Made by a program: the position numbers and the translations under genes
Assembly: GCA_000497125.2 (NCBI GenBank)
Contig: CM035317.1
Span: 584,001-648,000, forward strand
Source of the DNA: Spironucleus salmonicida
Lineage: Eukaryota > Fornicata > Diplomonadida > Hexamitidae
Length of the DNA: 64,000 nucleotides
Direction: 5' to 3'
Notes under the pieces: model-generated
Database searches by the model: none
What the model was told of the DNA's origin: nothing
Seen by the model: only the letters and a program-made list of their open reading frames with translations
Shown: one piece after another, positions 11,942 through 23,433 of the stretch
How the letters are laid out: the number at the start of each line of letters is the position of its first letter
Numbering within the stretch: position 1 is the stretch's first letter

Positions 11942-14071
11942 TCACTCAAACGCCCCGCCGTCCAAACCGTCACCATCGCCCTCCCCGTAATTCTCTCCTT
12001 CGCCCTCCTCCATCAAGTCGTACATAACCCGGCAAAAACGGTCCCATGCGCACTTCTCGGGCGCGCTCGCCACGTACTTGATGCTGTAGGGGTCCTTGAC
12101 CTCAAATTGCGCCAATTTCTGGAAATTGACCATCGCGTTGAAGAAGTTGCCCGCCAGACACGATTTCTTTATCGCCTGGAGCGAGAGTTTCTGCGCACCC
12201 CGCCGCGACGCCGAAACGTGATTCGCAGCGTCCATGAGCTGGCAGAACATGTCCTCAGCCGCCTTGACCTCCCTAAAGTGCGATTTCGAGTAGAAAACCA
12301 TCTCGTCGTAAAACGCCCTGAAATCGCTAAAATTGATGTAGCCGTCGCCATCCAAATCGCACAGCGCGAAGAAGTACTCAATCGCGTAATTCTGGTCCTT
12401 GTCCTCCTCGCAGAGCACGAACTTCACGAAGGCCTCAAAATCGTATTTCCGGCCCTCCGGGAACGCCCTGTCGATCAGAAGCGACGAGTAGACGTTGCCG
12501 CACTTGCAATTTGAATTCTAATTCGCGCAGACGCATTTGAAGCCAAACGGACAGGTGAGGCCCCCGTAGCGGCGCATGTCGGCGTTGCTTATCGCGTTGT
12601 CGTGGTCGCTGTCGACCTGCCAGAACTGGCAATAAATGACGTAAAAGTGCTCGTAGGAGAAGAATTTGAGCATTTTGTTGACGTCAGAAACGCGCGAAAG
12701 ACGCCAGAATTCGACGTGCAGCGCCGCACGCTGAAAATCGCTCAGAACGAGTCCCCCGAGGCGCTGGTTATCGCTTTGGAAAACCGCGCGGATCGCGACC
12801 GTTTCGCTGTAAATGAGCTGGAAATCGGGCGTCGCACGCAAAAATTCGAGTCCCGGGTGAAATTTACAAAAGGAGTGGAAAATCAATTCGAAATTCAATT
12901 TTTCAACTTTCGTCGAACCCGGAATGGAACTCAGGGGTGATTCGTTTTTCAAATGATTGAAGTTTCGAATGCAGTTGAAAACGCGCTCAGAAGTCGGTTT
13001 TTCGGCGATGAAGTCGCTGTAAAATTGCAGAATTTGCGCCCCCAAAATTTTGCGTTTTTAGGAGTGGAAATTCTCGTTTTCAGCGCCGATTCGGAGCGAT
13101 TTCGCAGTTTCTTCAAATGATATAAACTGCTCGACGCCGGAAAGGAAATTCGGGTGCAGGTGCTTGTAGCGCGTCCGGATGAGCGGGAAAAGCGAGAAAG
13201 CGAAGTAGCAGGGAACGCTGAAAATCGCCTCGCAAATCATGAAAAATGCAGGGCAGAGGACTTGCGAATTCGCGAAATTTAGGCCGAAAGTTGCGCGCAA
13301 AATGTCGTTCGTAGCGTTCTGGGAGTCGATTTGGGACTTGTTAACGAGCGAATAAATGTCGCCCCACTGATTCTGGAGCGGGACGCTGAAAGCGTTCGAA
13401 ATAGCGCTTTTCTGGTCGATTATGAAGGCGTAGAGCGCCGGATTCATCGCCTGGATCGCTGCGGGGTCCAGGCAGTCGCTGAACGTGATTCCGGTGGGGA
13501 AAATTTAGAAAATGAGGTCCAGGAGCTCGCGCTCGCGCAGCGTGCGTTTTAGGCAGTTTTCGCACGATATGAGGGCTTTACGGCCGCAAAAAGTCGGATC
13601 GAAGCAGAAGCGCTTCGTGAGCGGCAGGATCTCCTCCACCTGCGACGACGAGACGTCCTGCAGCGGGTTTTCCAGGTGCAGCGGGTTGTCTAGGGAGTCG
13701 ATTTCGGGCAGGTAGTTCTGCAGCATAAGCGAGGGCGAGCGGGGCGCTGGGGACGTCAGAATTCGGTGGGGGTCCTGCTGGGTCGGGTTTTGGGGCGTCG
13801 GGGAGCACTGGGGATTCGGGGACGCAAAACGCTCCTGCGGTAGCGGCTGCTGGACGCCGTCTATCACCTGCTCCAGCGCTTCAGAGATTTGGAGCTGGTA
13901 GAACGGCGACGAGGCTGCGGGCGAGGCCAGGGCGCGCGTGAGCGTTTGCGAGACGTGTTCTGACGCGTTTTGGGCCTCTATCATTGCAGTCTGCAGGATC
14001 AGCTGCGGCGAGGGTGCGTTTAACGGGGTGCATTTTGGGGACGCTTTGGGCTTCCGTGTGGGGGTGTGCAT
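11942..14071 (-). CDS. PPP2R3: PP2A regulatory subunit B''-type, EF-hand protein, 709 aa
   Basis: One frame from ATG 14071 to TGA 11942, with three in-frame TAA/TAG codons. Residues 1 to about 170 are rich in Pro, Ser, Gln and Ala and look disordered. The rest matches the PPP2R3/PR72 family in order: HPGLEFLRATPDF, then YSETVAIRAVF, then FSYEHFYVIYCQFWQVDSDHD (first EF-hand, loop from D487), then EEDKDQNYAIEYFFALCDLDG (second EF-hand, loop from D572). Family role: these subunits bind the PP2A core and direct it to substrates in a calcium-sensitive way. Odd feature: between the EF-hands, at about residues 507-524, is a cluster of at least five cysteines. The gene is GC-rich and ends in an acidic tail. 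It is divergent from the ankyrin-type gene. Confidence 0.88.
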
Positions 14072-14535
14072 TTAGTGGATTTTGGAGCGAAATCCGAACT
14101 CAGGACGGAAAAATATATTAATTATATATATTAAATAATGTGATTTATTAATTTTTTGGTATTTTAATATACAAAAAGGAAGGTGATAAATTTTGAATGG
14201 TAAACCGAAAAAACTGAAATTTAGGAAAAGGGGGAGTGGGGGAAAATACTAAAGATGTTGGTGGGTTTGCTAATTCGAGTTTAACGGTCGAAATAATGAC
14301 TAAAATTGATTTATTCAAGTGGTATGTAGAGCGGATTGGTAGGATTTGAAAGTTTTGAGCAACTATAGAAGTTTACAAAATTGTAGGAAAATAATGTATT
14401 TTTTGCATTATACTAGTTATAATAGTAATAAAATTCACAGGATTCACAAAGATATTTATGTTTAGATAAAGTTCGTTTCAAAATATAGCGATAGAAATAC
14501 GGTGTTTGTTGAGAATAGTTGGGAATTTTACCAAT
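14072..14535. other. Shared upstream region of two divergent genes
   Basis: This 464-bp stretch lies between the starts of the PP2A-subunit gene (minus) and the ankyrin-type gene (plus), so it should hold both promoters. It is AT-rich, with an AT-only run near 14110-14135. No specific motif could be assigned. Confidence 0.45.
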
Positions 14536-17500
14536 ATGGAGATAACACGGGCCGAATTAGATTTTATTAAATTTATATAGAATAAACTTTTACAGGTAGT
14601 TCTGTATTATTAATCCATATTCAATAAATATCACAATTAAAAAATACTTTGTATTTGATATAATAACGATATTTACCTTGTTCCCCACTGCACAAAAAGC
14701 TGATCACGCAGTCCAAATTTTCCAACAGAGGCAAGTTCCAGTAGCTAACTGTTAACGACCAGCAGTATTCTCTGACCGTCCATAAAATCTTCAAGCCGAG
14801 AAAATTTTTGCTGCGGCGTAACGACTATGTTGTGTCTAATCAGAGCCTCTACCAGGTGTAGTCTGACATAACTATGCCTACACTGACACCTGGATTTTCC
14901 TACAAGAAGCTCAATCAGCAAAAAGTATCTGTTGTAAAGTTTGAGTAGCCTGGAACTAGCCTGTTCTTCCCGTCTGCACTTCCCGAGCTGATCAGAATAG
15001 GCGACATCGCACACTTTACGGACATCTTCGAACCCGTGGGAGCCGACGTCGAGCAGGCAGGGGTGCTCCTATCCATGCATGCCGTTTAGCTGCTTCAGAG
15101 CGGTGTGAACGAGAACCTTGTAGTGCCTAAAGCCCTCAAAGTAGAGAAGGAAAATATAGTTGGAAAGCTTGCACTTTGATTTGCTGTTTCCCAGTTATCT
15201 CCGGGGAACGTACTCCCGGCCTGTAGCTAGCCAGATAGCTAAATGGGTGACCTCAAAAAAGCTATAATTGATCTCGACTATCCTCGCATTAAAGTTCTAA
15301 TTTCAAATATAAAAACTTTCAATTCCCTGGAGTTGCAGTAATTACAAGAGCAGAACTGGATACTCGACGCTTTCAAGGATAACATGGTCGGCAAGTACGA
15401 AAGCTACTGCAAGGAGGCCATGGATATCTGCCTCAGCTTCGAGAAAGACAGCATGTTTGAGCAGCTCAAATATACGCAAATTGCTTTAAAGTTTAAGGAA
15501 AGCCAACCCAATTCGCTGCCATTCAGAAGCATGCTCAATTTGAGCCTGGACGATCATCGCTAGCTGGTCTAGGTAGATATTAGGGTTCCTGAAATTTTCA
15601 ACCAGTTTTGCGTAAAGTTAAGCTTTTAGTCGCGCAAGATAAGCTGTTCGGCGCCTTCCCCGCAAAAAGATCTCCAGATGCTCCAGAATGCCTATCAGAC
15701 CAAAAACCAAAATTTCGTTAAGCAGGCGCTTGCAAAGATTAGCATCATGAACGTCCAAATGCGCGAGTTGGTAAAGTGCTTTTAGAGCTCCAATCTGCAG
15801 GAGAAAGACATAAAGGCCGTTTTCACTTCGAGCTCGCTATTGTCTTAATTCTGCGCTTCGATAACCCCTTTAGAGGTGGGAGCGTTCTTCGGTTCTCGCG
15901 GGATCGTCGATAAGCTCTAAGATATTGAGCTAGACGCTAAGTAGCTGGATAATGTACGCCAGCGCATAGCATTTAGCGCAGCATGCAATCTTAAGGATGA
16001 CGTCGACCTCTTCAAGTTCTACTTAGAACGAGTGGATTACAAGCAGATAAACTACTAAGAGCTAGCAACCACCAGCTTCATCGCGTTGAACAAAAAAGTA
16101 TACGCCTACCTGATACAAAAGCACAAAGTTAACCTGAGCTTCACACCAGAGCAGCGCTCTATGCTCACCGCGCATCACGTTGATTTGTTGCTCCAAATGG
16201 GCTATTGCACCGCAACTGCGCTGTCTGGCATGCTGGACATTCTCCCAGAGGCCAAAGTTTTCGAAATTCTGCAAATCGCCATTCTGGACGGAAATTACAA
16301 ACTGTACGAAAACGACCTTTTGACTCAGCTCCTAATCCGCGGAAACACACGGTCCAGCGACCTGATACTCACCTCAGGCTACTCTTTCCAAAATTCCAAT
16401 TTTGATTATTCTGCCATGCGATTTTTCAGCGACCAGATAGTGCACAGACTGACTTAAATAATCCAAAAGTAAGTTTCGTAAAATGTTTAAGCATGTTAAG
16501 TTGGTTTTGTTGACTAGCTCGTATGCGGCCTGGTGCAGGAAGGTAGACTCGAACTCCTCAAAGCTGTTTTCGACACATTCTTCGCTAATTTGCACCTCGA
16601 AAGTCAGCTCAACGTTGTGGATCTAGTAAATGCCTGGCTAACACTAAACAAGAAGGACGACTTAACTTTCCAAGTGCTCATAGACTCGCTAAAATCGATT
16701 TCCGACGCCCTCAAAATCAGTCTTATCACCGACGCCACGGCCTCCAAAATTTTGCTAAAATTCGCAAAAATCTCACAGTAGCTGCCAACAGAAATACAGC
16801 AGACCCTGCTGACTCTCTCAAGCGGTCCATACGCGATCCTTAACGGACTGTGTCCTTCAGATTACACGCATTTGCTTTTTGCGCGCACAATTTGCGAAAG
16901 CATCACTGTGTTTGATTGCGAAATAGCGCCATTTTTGTGTTCTATTGCTAGAAACATGGGCGACCAAAACTCGCCCTGCCACAACTAGTGTTAGCAAGAT
17001 ATAAGGAAAACGTAAGGCCAGATACTCGATTTGCTGTTCAAGGATGCAAAAATTTTTGGCGTGCAAGTCAAAGGAGATATGTTCTTATCGGATGTTTTGG
17101 CGGAAAACGCATACAAATTTACAGTTTCCTAGATTGACATTCTAATCGCTAACTATCGTCCAAGACATAGCGAAAGAGCTGTTTGCGCTCCTTTGCCAGA
17201 AAATCAGCTCGCAAAGCTGCAATCTGACATAGAGGAGTTTTATTTAGCGAAATCCCCTCAAATTCAGCTTTAAAGCACCTCATCTAGCACCGTAAGTAAG
17301 ACTTTTACCGTCCGCGCGAATTTCTATCTGCTGGAAAAAGTTGTAAAAAGCTCTGCTGAGTTGCAGCTGACAAGCAGCGACATCTTTTCCATTTTCAATT
17401 CTATACAGCTATCGTAGCCATCCGAAGCCGTGAAACTCGCAAATACTCTTCTGCAGCTCAAATTTACGAGCTACTCAGTCGCCGTTCAGGGCTTTGCGCG

Positions 17501-20150
17501 TAATTCTTCTCAGCTACTCATTGCTCTAATTCAGCACCTGAAGACCATGTTGAAGACGAAGTTTTACGACCTCATGATGGAGAATTCGCACACCGATTAC
17601 TTATTTTTTATAGTTGCAAATTAGCTGCAGCGCGACGACGTGGTCATATTCCTGCAGTTGTTTTCTGACGCCCAACTGAGCATTCTAAAGGCGTTGAAGT
17701 CAAAAGGCGGCAAAATTTTGTTCGAGGAGCTGCTGCAGCGCTCTCCCAGCCCCGTTTACGAGCTTTTCTTGGAGGGGGCCATCAATAAAAATCTGGACAC
17801 CTGCGCGCATATTGTGCTCAGAGATGGGAGAGATAGGAGAGAAGTGGAGCAGACAGCGAGTTCGAGATAATAGAATGTACATTAAATGCCATAAAGTACT
17901 CAAATCAGCTAGAAGTAGGTCCTGGAGGCCGTGCAAAAGCACACCGCATTAGCCCCCGCAATGCTGCTGCTCAACGCGCAGGGGCTCTCGCCAGTTCATT
18001 ATATCACCTCCCTTCCAGCGTTCGAATTTTTAGTCTAACAGGGCGTGGACCTGAAGCTTATCGACGCCGGGACGTCGCTTTTCGCGCTGATGGAGCATTT
18101 GGACTTCGAGGTCGTTTGGTTTCTGGCCGATCAGGGCGCTGAGGTAAGTCGAGTTTCCGCTCCTCTCCCTTCCACCCCTTCCTTTTCCGCTCCACCCCTT
18201 TCTCGCTTTTTAACTACCTTCAATTTGACGCAAATAACGCAACTTTGCGACTCAAACCTCATCACTACGCTCCAGCTAACGCAGGAAATCCTGCGAATTA
18301 ACAGCCGCCGAGAAATGGCAAAATTCAAGAATTTCCTCTGCAGAGAATTCATCTTTTAAGACTTTTAGACCGCGAAATTGTTCGCGATCTCGCTCGTAAA
18401 CGACTGGTTTTTCGAAACGGATTTGGTGAAATTGAGCGAATTTGCGATCAAATTCGGCCTTTTTCAGCATAAAAATTTGTTTGAAGATCTTAAATAAATC
18501 GTTGAGTTTAACCCTCGGATGGTGACCGTTTGCGAGCGTGCTAATTATATACTTTGCGACGAGGACAAATTGAAGCTTATTCAGTTAATTAACATTTACG
18601 GAAATGATCGGTACGGTTTGGATAAGTTTGTGTGTAAATTCACGTATTTTCATGCTATTTAGAGGGTTTGTATTGCGCTTCTAGGAAATTAACACAAATG
18701 CGTTGGAGAGCAGATTGAGGTGCTTTAAGCGGCTTTAGGGTACTATAATGACAATATGAAGGCGTTATAATACGTTATTAACGCGTTTTCGTTCACTACG
18801 ATTTTGCAGTGTTTTGAGGTAATTTCAACGTTTTTCAAGGAGTAGGTTACGGATTAAATGCTGGTTTCGGCTTAAATCGACGGGATGAACGTTTTAGAGT
18901 ATGTCGAAAATCGTCTTATCATAAAAACTGGGACTTAGCAGTTTGGAGAATTTGTGGAGCGGCTTAGGTCGCTTATGAAGTGTAAAAATGCTGAAAAATT
19001 AGTTATTAGGTAACCGAAAGTGCAGAAACTCGAAACTCCGGCGTTTTTTTCAGAGGTTTCTCCTACTATTGTAAAAGCAGCAAATCCGGTGCAGTTTTAG
19101 AACAACTTTTCTCACTGTCAGGGGTTAGTTGTCTATAACTAAGTGCCGCTTTCTCTTGTCTTTATTCGTCAAATTTCTCAAAGCAAGGTTTAGTATCACC
19201 AGTATAGGCTAGAATATGGCTCCGTTAGTTAATTTAAGTTGAGCACATATCATGATAATCTATAGATAAGAGATTCTTTAGATTTAAGCGAGCTATAGTA
19301 GTTTTAAAGGAAAAAGAGATATTAGTAGCAGTTTAGCGACATTGATAGCGCATATAAAGAATTTTCGAGGCTGATTAAAAATAAATTCTCAGCTGAGATT
19401 GTCAATCAGCGTCTGGTTTGTAGGGATATCAATATCGCATCCGTCGTCCTTTTCAGTTAAGATGTGGTCAATTTGGAAGATTTTTAAAATTTAATAACAA
19501 GCTGCAAGAACGTCTTGAACTCGAGCCCGGCGTCTAGTTTGACGGAACTTTTAAATTATGCTATGAACGAAAAACTAGATTGCAGGAATATTGTTGCCTT
19601 TAATGACAGCGCAGATTTTACTAATATGTCTCCCCAAGAGCTCCAGTAACATTTCCTCAGCACCTACTAGATCTACTACCCATTAAATCATATAAAAGAT
19701 AACTAATAAGTTGTTTTAAACTATCGTGAGCTCCTACTTTAGCAGCTAAACGTTAATCTTTAGTTCGCCAATTTCTTTATAGCGCGCAAACTGCTTGATA
19801 TTGCGGCTCTAGTAAATTTGCTTGGATATGAGCTCAGCGCGAGCTTCCTCTTCTAGAGCAATGTGCCAGTACGCTTGATTTTAAAGGCACCGCTTATTGA
19901 GAAATGCGAAGTAAACTAACCATGCGAGCTGATTTCTGGTAACAATTCTCACAGAACGTACCACACGAATTTCGTTGTGCAGGGCACGTTCTTTTGGCTC
20001 GAGAGCATGAACAGCAAGAGCCTGCGTGCGGAGCCGTATAGCGATTACAAGTACGTGTACAGCAACAACGAGATCCAGCTGCAGTGGCTGGACGCGTCCG
20101 GGTACGGCAAGAACGAGGTAAGCTGCCTTGTGATGTTGAAATCAGAGTGA
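14536..20150 (+). CDS. Very large ankyrin-type protein (about 1,800 aa), probably with introns
   Basis: From 15180 to TGA 20148-20150 one frame is open for over 1,650 codons, with many TAA/TAG glutamines. The proposed start ATG 14536 opens a 20-codon exon (MEITRAELDFIKFIQNKLLQ) joined in phase to 14712 after intron removal. Ankyrin-like helix pairs are clearest near 17980-18140 (GLSPVHYITSLPAFEFLVQQ, then WFLADQGAE). A segment near 19130-19375 faintly resembles a WGR domain, with LEYGSVSQ in the place of the WGR motif. That would suggest a link to ankyrin-containing PARPs, but I see no PARP catalytic signature. Odd points: TGA at 15177-15179 in frame, and a shift of frame near 17790-17850 that is undone by the intron at 17915. 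Most of the protein has no recognised domain. Confidence 0.65.
14596..14711 (+). other. Probable spliceosomal intron, 116 nt
   Basis: Begins GTAGTT after CAG and ends CTGATCACGCAG. The interior is AT-rich, and the exon frame is regained exactly (phase 0). The 3' end resembles the diplomonad pattern known from Giardia, where a branch-point-like CTRAC lies close to a terminal ACACAG. Confidence 0.6.
17915..17981 (+). other. Probable spliceosomal intron, 67 nt
   Basis: Begins GTAGGT and ends CTCAACGCGCAG. Upstream, the convincing coding frame (SEFEIIECTLNAIKYSNQLE) is out of register with the downstream frame (GLSPVHYITSLP). Removing these 67 bases joins the two at a codon boundary. This is the best-supported intron here because it repairs a frame change. 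Confidence 0.65.
18144..18284 (+). other. Probable spliceosomal intron, 141 nt
   Basis: Begins GTAAGT after GAG and ends CTAACGCAG. The first 70 bases after the 5' site are pyrimidine-rich and translate to an unlikely Ser/Pro run. The length is a multiple of three, so the frame is open whether or not it is spliced. Confidence 0.6.
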
Positions 20151-20308
20151 TATAACGGCGTCTGGGAAAGGATGATGTGGTATGGTATGGTATATTATAT
20201 TATGTTATGTAATATTATGTATAATAATATAATATTAAGTATAGTAGTATAATATTATATATAGTAATATTATGCGCAGTGCAGTGCAGCGATTTGTATT
20301 TTTTGTAG

Positions 20309-20557
20309 ATGCCAAAATCTGCTTTTTGCGGCAGTTGGAACACAAAATTTTCAGACAAAAAAGTGCGAAATTGGTGGTAATTTGAGCGCCTGAAGCGGTG
20401 CAGAATTACAGGGCGAATCGGGAATTTAAGGGTCAGATGCGGATTTCGATACATCTCGCTGCAACTGAGTAGTAATTTACCAGGCGAAGCGGATGTGGAC
20501 GGTCGAAAGTTGGGGAAATAGGAAGGGGGAAATATATTATTTAGTGTATAATAATGA
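20309..20557 (+). other. Possible last exon of the ankyrin-type gene
   Basis: A GTAAGC at 20118 after GAG looks like a 5' splice site, followed by low-complexity AT-rich sequence. Candidate 3' ends are at 20279 (ATGCGCAG), 20284 and 20308. After 20308 a frame with protein-like composition (SAFCGSWNTKF, then VRNWWQFERLKRCR) runs to TGA 20555-20557. The opposite strand is also open here, so this stays a candidate. Confidence 0.3.
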
Positions 20558-21939
20558 TATTAATGTAAATTTCAGTTTTTACATATTTGGTTGTAGTTAA
20601 AAATAGTGGATGGGGATCGTAGCTGATGGTAGTATTGGGGTAAAGTGGATGTGAGTTGGGTTAATAGGGAGGGGGAATATGTGTATTATTGTGAAGGGGT
20701 ATTGTGGTTTTGATAAGAGAGAAATGTAAGTAAGGGTTTTTGAGAAACTTAGATGGGGGCTTGTTTTGGAATAATATGAAGGATATGTTAATAATAAGGT
20801 AGTGTGGAGTAAAATTAGTGTGAAAAAATTCATGTAATAAATATTTAGAAATTTCATGTTTCTTTCAGAGGGTAAATTCAATTAGTAATAGATGAAATAA
20901 TTAGTATAAGTTTGTAAACTCATAATAAAATCATGCAGATAACTTGTTGGGGATAGTTTTATTTGATTTGTATTAAAAATTAGTTAATGATTTTATAGAT
21001 ACTACTGTAAAAATATGCTGATAGTATGTAAGTAAAGATAACAAGTAAAATGTTTTTATTTTTGATAAACAACAATAATCATTAATTACCAAATATTTGA
21101 ATAATTTCGTTCAATAAATGATGTCTTGATTTCCTTTTTAGAGTATCGTCATTGACTATGAATTCTTTTATATCGTCGCAAATATCTTGTTTCTTCTCAG
21201 CTTTTTTTTAAAGATAGTAAAATTTGAATTTAATTTAATTAACAGTCAACTATGGAAAATAAATTTATTATATGTTATTCCATTATTTACCTTAAGCTTT
21301 GACAAGATTACAAAGAGTGACCTCCTCTACATCAGTCCAATGATAGTTTACCATTATTAAATTTCAGTGAGAGTAATAACTATTAATATTTCTTAATAAC
21401 ATGAATATGTTAAAATTAATAATTTTAATGTTTAAAAACTATAATACAAATACTCAGCAAGTTAATATATCAAAATGCGAAAATGCACTACTATAATTAT
21501 AATAATGTTTTTAAAGTAGTACATTTGAGTTAGAGTAACTAGAATATTCATTATATTTGGATATTGATAAGATAGAATATATTTGGAATAATAAAACTAA
21601 AACACTATCCCATTAAAAACTTAATTAATAAGTATAGTATATAAATTTGAATAATATTATGTATTTAAATAGTTAATTAAATAATATTTGTTTTTTTAAG
21701 TTTTCATTTTTATACTATTATATGTATGTAATAAATCTTTATTATGTGCTCAATTTAGTTTTTAATATACTATAAAAACATATGATTACAAAAAACATGA
21801 AGTAAGTAACTTATGCTAACTAATGTAATATATTATATAAACACATATAGGCAATTATTGGATCTTTAAAAATTACATTCGTTTATAACTGCATTAAATT
21901 TACTATTGAAGTTTTAAAATATCTTCCCATTCCTCATAA
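20558..21939. other. Spacer, AT-rich
   Basis: Between the ankyrin-type gene and the sugar transporter. The part at 20590-20760 has one strand rich in G with repeated GGGG and TGG runs, which leaves a long chance frame on the other strand. The rest is plain AT-rich DNA and should contain the promoter of the transporter. Confidence 0.4.
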
Positions 21940-23289
21940 ATGGTTTCATTCGGTATTCTATTTGCAATCCAGTCGCTTACCGCTGAGACGCTCGGCTTCA
22001 CCATTGCAAACTTCTCTTCTGATATAATCAAACTTTACTATATGGCTATTGGAACTTCTAATGATTTTAAAACTGCTGATGGTGATGTCCAAACTTTACT
22101 ACCATATCTATCTATCGCCTCCCTTGTAGGTTTCCTCCTCGCTTCTCTCACCTTCGCTCCTATTGTCAGCTGGTTAGGCTACAAGAAGACCGGCTTAGTC
22201 GGTGCTGCCGGATCTGTCATCTTCAATGTTCTCCTCTGCATCCCTTTCAATGTATACTACTGGATGGTTATGAGGCTTTTTGCCGGCTTCTTCGTCGTAT
22301 TATTTTAACAACCCAGCATCATCATCGTCGGTGAGCACGCTGAGTCCAGCAAGAGAGGTCTCCTTGGTGTCATGTTCCAATTCAACGTCACCCTTGGGAT
22401 CTTGGTTGCCTCCTTAGTCTTACTTGCCATCCGTACTTATCAAGATACCTATAACGCATGGTGGGTCAACTTTGTTGTCACCTTCATATGGCCTCTCATG
22501 GGCTTTGTTTTACTTTTCTTTGTACCTGATGTCAAACCAAGAGAGGAGAAGGAAATCTCACCAATGCTCTTGTTCAAGGAGAAAAAGTACTTCAAGGTCC
22601 TCATCCTCTCTGTCATGCTCGGTCTCAACCAACAATGCACCGGTATCAACGCCGTTATCGTATACGCCACTGAGACCTTCAAAGACACCTTCAAAGACTC
22701 AACTGGTGCTAAAACACATCCATTGTCCTCCGTCTTCGGCTCCATCATCATCAACGGTGTCAACTTTGTGGCAACCCTCGGCGCCCTCGCCTTCATCGAG
22801 AAGCTCGGCCGCAAGATCCTCCTCTTCGGCGGTGTCGGCATCTGCTTCGTTGCCCAGGTCGCCCTCATGATCAACTATATCCTCGCGAAATCCAATACTG
22901 CCCTTCTCATCACAGCCTCCATCTTCTTCATCATCGGGTTCGAAATTGGTCCCGGACCTATCTTCTTCGTCTTCGCCTCCGAGCTATTCCCCGTTGAAGC
23001 CAAGTCTCTTCTGTCTTCAATCCTGCTCAGCTTCAACTATATCCCCAACATCTTTGTCGTCGTTCTCTTCCCAATTCTTACCAACGCTGCCGCATGGTCT
23101 CCCTTCGTTACCTATTTGATAGTTATGGGACTAACAACTGCTGTATTGCTCTTTACCACTCCTGAGACGAAGGGCAAGACCCAGGAAGAAATCCAGATGA
23201 TCCTTACCGGCTCTGCACCAGCTGCGAGCAGCGAAGCCGAGAAGGGCTCCGAGGTGCGGTTCGGCTCTGGTGCTATGACTGCTGAGTGA
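21940..23289 (+). CDS. MFS sugar transporter (SLC2/GLUT-like), 449 aa
   Basis: Continuous from ATG 21940 to TGA 23287-23289, with TAA at 22306-22308 read as glutamine. Sugar-porter landmarks are present in order: WLGYKKTG after the second membrane segment, RGLLGVMFQFNVTLG (family RG.l....q...t.G), GLNQQCTGINAVIVYATE (family QqltGinavmYYs), EKLGRKILLFGG (GRR loop), GPGPIFFVFASELFP, and PETKGKTQEEI near the C-terminus. About twelve hydrophobic segments are expected. Family role: facilitated uptake of hexoses across the plasma membrane. The C-terminal tail is small and acidic or serine-rich. The 3' half is clearly GC-richer than the 5' half. The start codon is the first ATG after a long AT-rich leader. 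Confidence 0.92.
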
Positions 23290-23433
23290 AGAATCTATGA
23301 ACTTTTAATTTATTCTAATGAACAAATTGAAATAAGTATATTATATGTATTAAATTAATATATCATTTTCTAATATATAAAAAGCTAAGATAACTAATCT
23401 CCTGAAAAACTATATATTTCCTTTACTTTAAAT

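Noticed and set aside
12107-12940. Plus-strand frames across the PP2A-subunit gene
   Set aside because: They are shadows of the GC-rich minus-strand gene, whose EF-hand and family motifs are unmistakable.
16469-16517. GTAAGT...CTAG resembling a 49-nt intron in the ankyrin-type gene
   Set aside because: Removing it would shift the frame, while the frame is already consistent on both sides. It also lacks the CGCAG end of the other introns.
20360-20881. Minus-strand frame of about 170 codons after the ankyrin-type gene
   Set aside because: It comes from a strand-biased G-rich stretch and is rich in Pro, Ile and His runs. A candidate last exon lies on the other strand. Neither is proven.
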